Source: Streptomyces agglomeratus (GTDB lineage: Bacteria; Actinomycetota; Actinomycetes; Streptomycetales; Streptomycetaceae). Taken from it: a stretch of 64,000 nt of DNA. Every line of letters starts with the position of its first letter. Positions within the stretch are counted from its first letter, which is position 1. The translations under genes were made by a program, and so were the position numbers. This document shows positions 59,645 to 64,000 of the stretch, in pieces. The stretch is from positions 4,175,001 to 4,239,000 of the forward strand of contig NZ_MEHJ01000001.1 of the NCBI RefSeq assembly GCF_001746415.1, read 5' to 3'. A model generated the notes under the pieces. The model was not told the DNA's origin. It did no database searches and was given only the letters and a program-made list of their open reading frames with translations.

Positions 59645-60627
59645 CGTGCCGCCACCCCCTCTTCCACCTTGTCGTTCCGGTCGTCCTGCCCGTCCTGCCC
59701 GTCCTTCCCGGCATCCCGGGCAATGCTGAGGAACGCCTCCTCCAGCGAAGCCGACCGCACATCGAGCCCGCGCAGCTCCAGCCCCGCCGCCTCCGCCCAC
59801 ATCAGCAGCCCCGTGGCGGTCCGCTGAAGGTGTTCGGTGAACAACCTGGCCGTGCGCCCCGCCAGTTCGTGCCCCGTGACGCCCAGCGGCCCCAGCGGCG
59901 GCAGGTCTCCCAGGTGGTAACCGTCCGGCAGCTCGAAGGAGATCTGCGACGGGTACTCCGCCACCACCTCGGCCACCCGCCCCTCGGCGGCGATCCGCCC
60001 CTCGTGCAGGATCGCCAGCCGGTCGGCCAGCTCCTCCGCTTCCTCCAGGTAGTGCGTGGTCAGCAGCACGGTCGTCCCTCCGTCGCGCAGCTCCCGCACC
60101 AGCTGCCACGTCTCGCGCCGCCCCTCGGCGTCGAGCCCCGTGGTCGGCTCGTCGAGGAAGAGGACCTCGGGCCGTCCGAGCAGCGCCGTGGCCAGGTCCA
60201 GCCGCCGCCGTTCGCCGCCGGACAGCTGTTTCACCCGTACGCTCTGCCGCTTCCCCAGCCCCACCAGATCCAGCGCCTCGCCCACCGGCCGCGCCCCGCT
60301 GGTGCAGCCCGCCCACATCCGGACGGTCTCGCGCACGGTCAGCTCGGACGGGAAACCGCCTTCCTGGAGCATGACGCCGACCCGGGGCCGCACCTTGGCG
60401 CGTTCGGCGTACGGGTCGTGTCCGAGCACCCGGACGCTGCCGCCGCTGGGCCGGGCGAGGCCCTCCAGGAGTTCCATGGTCGAGGTCTTGCCGGCGCCGT
60501 TGGTGCCGAGCAGCGCGAAGAGTTCGCCGCGCGCCACGGAGAAGGAGAGCGAACGGACGGCCTCGAAGCCGCCACTGTAGGTACGCCGGAGCCCCTCGGC
60601 GTCGATCACGTACTCGTTACTGGTCAT
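59641..60627 (-). CDS. ABC transporter ATP-binding protein
   Basis: 328 residues. Walker A LLGTNGAGKTSTMELLEGLA, Q loop VGVMLQEGGFPSELTVRETV, signature KQLSGGERRRLDLATALLGR, Walker B LFLDEPTTGLDAEG and switch TTHYLEEAEELAD. A DrrA-like C-terminal domain of about 110 residues follows. ATG 60627 chosen after GGAAG. First gene of a four-gene minus-strand operon (ATPase, permease, kinase, regulator). Confidence 0.93.
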   Translation of the reverse strand: MTSNEYVIDAEGLRRTYSGGFEAVRSLSFSVARGELFALLGTNGAGKTSTMELLEGLARPSGGSVRVLGHDPYAERAKVRPRVGVMLQEGGFPSELTVRETVRMWAGCTSGARPVGEALDLVGLGKRQSVRVKQLSGGERRRLDLATALLGRPEVLFLDEPTTGLDAEGRRETWQLVRELRDGGTTVLLTTHYLEEAEELADRLAILHEGRIAAEGRVAEVVAEYPSQISFELPDGYHLGDLPPLGPLGVTGHELAGRTARLFTEHLQRTATGLLMWAEAAGLELRGLDVRSASLEEAFLSIARDAGKDGQDGQDDRNDKVEEGVAAR

Positions 60628-60737
60628 GCCACAAGGCTTCCGCCGGACCACGGCCACCGGCAGTGCGCGTTGTCATCACTGCACATGACAAATGTCAGAT
60701 CGGCGGTGGGACGGGAACACCGGACCCAGGACGTACG

Positions 60738-60772
60738 ACGAAGGCCCCGGTCGTGATGACCGGGGCCTTCGT
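60738..60772. terminator. Hairpin after tRNA-Gly copy 2
   Basis: ACGAAGGCCCCGGTC pairs with GACCGGGGCCTTCGT, 8 nt downstream of the minus-strand tRNA-Gly at 60781. It resembles the hairpin beside the other tRNA-Gly(GCC). Confidence 0.82.
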
Positions 60773-60780
60773 ACTCATGG

Positions 60781-60853
60781 AGCGGACGACGAGATTCGAA
60801 CTCGCGACCCTCACCTTGGCAAGGTGATGCTCTACCAACTGAGCCACGTCCGC
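60781..60853 (-). tRNA. tRNA-Gly (anticodon GCC), copy 2
   Basis: Acceptor GCGGACG/CGTCCGC as in copy 1, but the anticodon stem is TCACC/GGTGA and the T stem differs (GCGAG/CTCGT-type). Loop TTGCCAA gives GCC. 73 nt. Confidence 0.94.
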
Positions 60854-60906
60854 ATTTGGTGCCACCACTGTACCCGACACACCGAAGTGGTAGGTAAGCG
60901 ATGTAG

Positions 60907-60978
60907 AGCGGGTGACAGGAATTGCACACTGCGCCTCCCCCCTGGAAGGGGGGTGTTCTACTACTGAACTACACCCGC
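60907..60978 (-). tRNA. tRNA-Gly (anticodon UCC)
   Basis: Acceptor GCGGGTG/CACCCGC with discriminator T. Anticodon stem CCCC/GGGG around TTCCAGG, giving UCC. T loop TTGCACA-type variant (GTGCAATTC) rather than the canonical TTCGAAT order when read on the minus strand. 72 nt, 53 nt upstream of the second tRNA-Gly(GCC). Confidence 0.85.
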
Positions 60979-61134
60979 ACGCTGCTCGGGGACCGGCCCT
61001 TCGGCCTTGCCCCTCGGCGTGCTCCAGACTCTAGCCGATCACCCGGGGTGGAACGCAAGTCGGCTGCTCCCGGGGCCTGCCGAGCGTGCCCGAACCCTTC
61101 CGGTCCGGGCACCGGCCCACCTCCGCCCGGCCGT

Positions 61135-61452
61135 TCAGGACGCCTCCGCGAAGGCTTCGTAGACCTTCTTCGGGATGCGGCCGCGGGCCGGCACGTCCAT
61201 CTGGTGCGAGCGCGCCCAGGCGCGCACCGCCGCCGGGTCGGGTGCCACGGCGGTGTGGCGGTAGACCTTGCCCGACTTCGAGTGCTTTCGGGCAGCCTCG
61301 ACGAACGGTTCCAGCGCGGTGCGCAGTTTCTTTGCATTGGCGGGATTCAGGTCGATCTCGTACGACTTCCCGTCCAGGCCGAAGCTGACCGTTTCCGCTG
61401 CTTCCCCGCCGTCGATGTCGTCGGAGAGCGTGACCACTACGCGCTGAGCCAC
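61135..61452 (-). CDS. lsr2: Lsr2-family nucleoid-associated protein
   Basis: 105 residues. The N-terminal dimerisation domain has AQRVVVTLSDDIDGGEAAET, VSFGLDGKSYEIDLNPANAK and LRTALEPFVEAARKH. The C-terminal DNA-binding domain has VRAWARSHQMDVPARGRIPK, with the RGR-type AT-hook-like motif, and VYEAFAEAS. It silences AT-rich, often horizontally acquired DNA. GTG 61452 start. The region upstream is unusually AT-rich for this genome, a plausible self-binding site. Confidence 0.95.
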   Translation of the reverse strand: MAQRVVVTLSDDIDGGEAAETVSFGLDGKSYEIDLNPANAKKLRTALEPFVEAARKHSKSGKVYRHTAVAPDPAAVRAWARSHQMDVPARGRIPKKVYEAFAEAS

Positions 61453-61776
61453 GGATATCGGTCCTTTCCTGCGGCACTACCGCGTCGGACAGCGCGTCTG
61501 ACATGCGGTGATGCCGGCCTTCCGGCTGATTCTGGGCAATGTTGTTTTTCTCGCTATTCCTTTGTACAGCGAGAGGCATTGCATGGTGAAGCCCAGTTAA
61601 TTCCGTCCGCGTGTCCTTCCGCAATCGGAGACGGCTGTTTTTCCGTGAATTTTTCCCCGGTTGTCGCCTCCGATACCGGAACGTGATCCACGTCAGCCTA
61701 TATCTATGCGCGTAGAATTTCTGGGCGGGTACGCTGATGGAACCGCCTTCGCACCACACCACCACCGGGAGTGCCA
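61453..61776 (-). promoter_or_regulatory. AT-rich divergent promoter region of lsr2 and purS
   Basis: This 324-bp gap contains no gene. Between about 61530 and 61720 it holds many A/T runs (GTTGTTTTTCTCGCTATTCC, GTGAATTTTTCCCC, ATATCTATGCGCG), in contrast with the surrounding DNA. It should hold the divergent promoters; TATATCTATG near 61698 could serve as a -10 for purS. Confidence 0.6.
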
Positions 61777-62028
61777 GTGGCACGCGTCGTAGTCGACGTC
61801 ATGCTCAAGCCCGAGATCCTCGACCCGCAGGGACAGGCGGTGCAGCGTGCACTGCCCCGTCTCGGCTTCGAGGGAATCGCGGACGTCCGTCAGGGAAAGC
61901 GTTTCGAGCTCGAGGTCGAGGGGCCGGTCGATGACGCCGCCCTCGCTCGCATCAACGAGATGGCCGAAACGTTCCTCGCCAACACCGTCATCGAGGACTT
62001 CACCGTGAAGGTGGAGGAGCCGAAGTGA
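61777..62028 (+). CDS. purS: Phosphoribosylformylglycinamidine synthase subunit PurS
   Basis: 83 residues: [60 protein letters not shown] and [13 protein letters not shown]. Small structural subunit that joins PurQ and PurL in the three-part FGAM synthase. GTG 61777 fits homology and the GGGAG site; GTG 61771 is the alternative. Its stop overlaps the purQ start. Confidence 0.95.
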   Translation: MARVVVDVMLKPEILDPQGQAVQRALPRLGFEGIADVRQGKRFELEVEGPVDDAALARINEMAETFLANTVIEDFTVKVEEPK

Positions 62029-62705
62029 CCGCTCGTATCGGAGTCGTCACCTTTCCGGGAACGCTCGACGACAAGGACAGCCTCCGCGCCGTCCGGACCG
62101 CGGGCGCCGAGCCGGTCTCGCTGTGGCACCGCGACAAGGACCTCAAGCAGGTCGACGCGGTCGTGCTCGCGGGAGGCTTCTCCTACGGCGACTACCTGCG
62201 GGCCGGAGCCATCGCCCGCTTCTCGCCGGTGATGGAGACGATCATCGAGCAGGCGAAGGCCGGTCTTCCGGTCCTCGGCATCTGCAACGGATTCCAGATC
62301 CTCACCGAGGCGCACCTGCTGCCCGGCGGGATGCTCCAGAACAACCACCTGCACTTCATCTGCCGCGAGCAGAAGCTGCGCGTGGAGACGAGCGGGACGG
62401 CCTGGACGGCGGACTACACCGCCGGGCAGGAGATCCACATCCCGCTCAAGAACATGGACGGCCGTTACGTCGCCGAGGAGCGCGTGCTCGACGAGCTGGA
62501 GGCGGAGGGCCGCGTCGCCTTCCGCTACCTCGACGTCAACCCGAACGGCTCGCTCCGCGACATCGCCGGCATCACCAACGCCGCCGGCAACGTCGTCGGG
62601 CTGATGCCGCACCCGGAGCACGCCGTGGAGCCGCTGGTCGGCACGGGACGTACCGACGGCCTCGGATTCTTCACCTCGATCCTGAAGAAGCTGGTCAACG
62701 CATGA
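62025..62705 (+). CDS. purQ: Phosphoribosylformylglycinamidine synthase subunit PurQ (glutaminase)
   Basis: 226 residues. Class I glutamine amidotransferase: oxyanion strand [20 protein letters not shown], nucleophile Cys in [20 protein letters not shown], and the His/Glu pair in [11 protein letters not shown]. Supplies ammonia from glutamine to PurL. GTG 62025 overlaps the purS stop, and purL starts inside its final codons (4-nt overlap), giving a coupled purSQL operon. Confidence 0.97.
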   Translation: MTARIGVVTFPGTLDDKDSLRAVRTAGAEPVSLWHRDKDLKQVDAVVLAGGFSYGDYLRAGAIARFSPVMETIIEQAKAGLPVLGICNGFQILTEAHLLPGGMLQNNHLHFICREQKLRVETSGTAWTADYTAGQEIHIPLKNMDGRYVAEERVLDELEAEGRVAFRYLDVNPNGSLRDIAGITNAAGNVVGLMPHPEHAVEPLVGTGRTDGLGFFTSILKKLVNA

Positions 62706-64000
62706 CTCTGGACACCGTCAAGCACGCCTCACAGACCCCAGAGGCGGAGCAGCCCTGGAAGGAACTCGGCCTCAAGGAGGACGAGTACGCGCGCATCCGG
62801 GAGATCCTCGGCCGCCGCCCGACCGGCGCCGAGCTCGCCATGTACAGCGTCATGTGGTCCGAGCACTGCTCGTACAAGAGCAGCAAGGTCCACCTGAAGC
62901 AGTTCGGCGAGAAGGTCCCCGAGAACGACGCCATGCTCGTCGGCATCGGCGAGAACGCGGGCGTCGTCGACGTCGGCCAGGGCTACGCCGTGACCTTCAA
63001 GGTCGAGTCGCACAACCACCCCTCGTACATCGAGCCCTACCAGGGCGCGGCCACGGGTGTCGGCGGCATCGTCCGCGACATCCTCGCCATGGGCGCCCGC
63101 CCGGTCGCGGTCGTCGACCCGCTGCGCTTCGGCGCGGCCGACCACCCCGACACCCGGCGCGTGCTGCCCGGCGTCGTCGCGGGCATCGGCGGCTACGGCA
63201 ACTGCCTGGGCCTGCCGAACATCGGCGGCGAGGTCGTCTTCGACGAGTGCTACCAGGGCAACCCGCTGGTCAACGCCGGCTGCATCGGCGTCATGAAGCA
63301 CGAGGACATCCACCTCGCGAAGGCGAGCGGTCCCGGCAACAAGGTCGTCCTGTACGGCGCCCGCACGGGCGGCGACGGCATCGGCGGCGTGTCGGTGCTG
63401 GCCTCGGAGACCTTCGAGTCGACGGGTCCCGCGAAGCGTCCGGCCGTTCAGGTCGGTGACCCGTTCCAGGAGAAGCTCCTCATCGAGTGCACCCTGGAGA
63501 TCTTCCGCGAGCAGCTCGTCGCGGGCATCCAGGACCTCGGCGGCGCGGGCCTGTCCTGCGCGACCTCCGAGCTGGCCTCGGCCGGTTCCGGCGGCATGCG
63601 GGTGGAGCTGGACACCGTTCCGCTGCGCGACTCCTCCCTCTCGCCCGAGGAAATCCTCATGAGCGAGTCGCAGGAGCGCATGTGCGCGATCGTCGAGCCG
63701 GACAAGGTCGACCGGTTCATGGAGATCTGCGAGAAGTGGGACGTCATCGCCACCGTCATCGGTGAGGTGACCGACGGTTCGCAGCTGGAGATCTTCTGGC
63801 ACGGCGAGCAGATCGTCGACGTACCGCCGCGCACCGTGGCCCACGAGGGCCCGGTCTACAACCGGCCGTACGCCCGGCCCGCGTGGCAGGACGCGCTCCA
63901 GGCCGACGACGCGAACAAGCTGGCGCGCCCGGCGAACGCGGCGGAGCTGCGCGAGCAGGTCCTGAAGCTCGTCTCGTCGCCGAACCAGGCGTCGAAGTCG
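62702..64000 (+). CDS. purL: Phosphoribosylformylglycinamidine synthase subunit PurL (3' part outside window)
   Basis: 433 codons of the small-type PurL (about 750 expected) are visible. N-terminal [38 protein letters not shown], the ATP/Mg site [40 protein letters not shown] and the second-half [14 protein letters not shown] are canonical. ATP-dependent amination of FGAR to FGAM. Runs off the right edge with no stop. Confidence 0.97.
   Translation, partial: MTLDTVKHASQTPEAEQPWKELGLKEDEYARIREILGRRPTGAELAMYSVMWSEHCSYKSSKVHLKQFGEKVPENDAMLVGIGENAGVVDVGQGYAVTFKVESHNHPSYIEPYQGAATGVGGIVRDILAMGARPVAVVDPLRFGAADHPDTRRVLPGVVAGIGGYGNCLGLPNIGGEVVFDECYQGNPLVNAGCIGVMKHEDIHLAKASGPGNKVVLYGARTGGDGIGGVSVLASETFESTGPAKRPAVQVGDPFQEKLLIECTLEIFREQLVAGIQDLGGAGLSCATSELASAGSGGMRVELDTVPLRDSSLSPEEILMSESQERMCAIVEPDKVDRFMEICEKWDVIATVIGEVTDGSQLEIFWHGEQIVDVPPRTVAHEGPVYNRPYARPAWQDALQADDANKLARPANAAELREQVLKLVSSPNQASKS

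Overview
The window reads as a stretch of Streptomyces chromosome. G+C is very high with GTG/TTG starts. It carries an SSI-type protease inhibitor, two adjacent SigB/F-group sigma factors, GAF-ANTAR proteins, Lsr2 and the purSQL operon. From memory, the gene order (sigma pair, tadA, upp ... ffs-dnaX, purD, purC, DesKR-like system, lsr2, purSQL) matches the S. coelicolor core around SCO4009-SCO4079; I could not run a comparison.

Region by region. 1-8.4 kb: a partial PAS sensor, an SSI inhibitor, tRNA-Ser(GCU) and tRNA-Arg(ACG), a MerR regulator facing a DUF3291-like protein across paired operators, a DUF2797 protein, an amidohydrolase and a two-component pair whose kinase is frame-disrupted. 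8.4-19.9 kb: a GT2-GtrA fusion and an ArnT-like GT39, an MFS pump with a TetR regulator, two GAF-ANTAR proteins, then a minus-strand MarR / MFS / YceI group in which the pump and the YceI protein both carry carboxypeptidase-regulatory-like beta domains. 19.9-28.2 kb: a lipoprotein, two sigma factors (the upstream one with a frame break near its N-terminus), a Dabb protein, tRNA-Ser(CGA), TadA and its partner, upp, a LytR_C protein, a ParB-like protein and a HhH-GPD protein. 28.2-32.2 kb: an ABC-F protein, an MmpS-like protein, a small Cys-pair protein, an XRE-cupin regulator and a GNAT acetyltransferase.

32.2-47.1 kb is the most notable part: a RiPP cluster with the hallmarks of the daptides. 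Three cysteine-free precursors end in a C-terminal Thr. Beside them are a stand-alone recognition-type protein, a SAM methyltransferase, a class III aminotransferase, an iron-ADH-fold dehydrogenase, an ABC exporter and an M50 membrane protease. Together these are expected to convert the terminal Thr to a dimethylated 1,2-diamine and to export the peptide. The cluster also encodes a complete class III LanKC synthetase and an LLM (F420/flavin) oxidoreductase. Because the precursors lack Cys, the likely additional chemistry is Ser/Thr dehydration, perhaps followed by reduction to D-residues, without thioether rings. A divergent LuxR-type regulator faces tandem palindromic operators.

47.2-64 kb: a GPP34 protein, tRNA-Ser(GGA), the SRP RNA, dnaX, purD, a membrane protein, a frame-disrupted dimethylformamidase-like gene, purC, a DesKR-like two-component system with an ABC-2 exporter, three tRNA-Gly genes, lsr2 and purSQL (purL truncated by the window edge). 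A GC-rich dispersed repeat occurs at about 8.0-8.3 kb and, inverted, at about 53.7-53.97 kb. Three conserved genes each show a one-base frame break; assembly indels in G/C runs are the simplest explanation.
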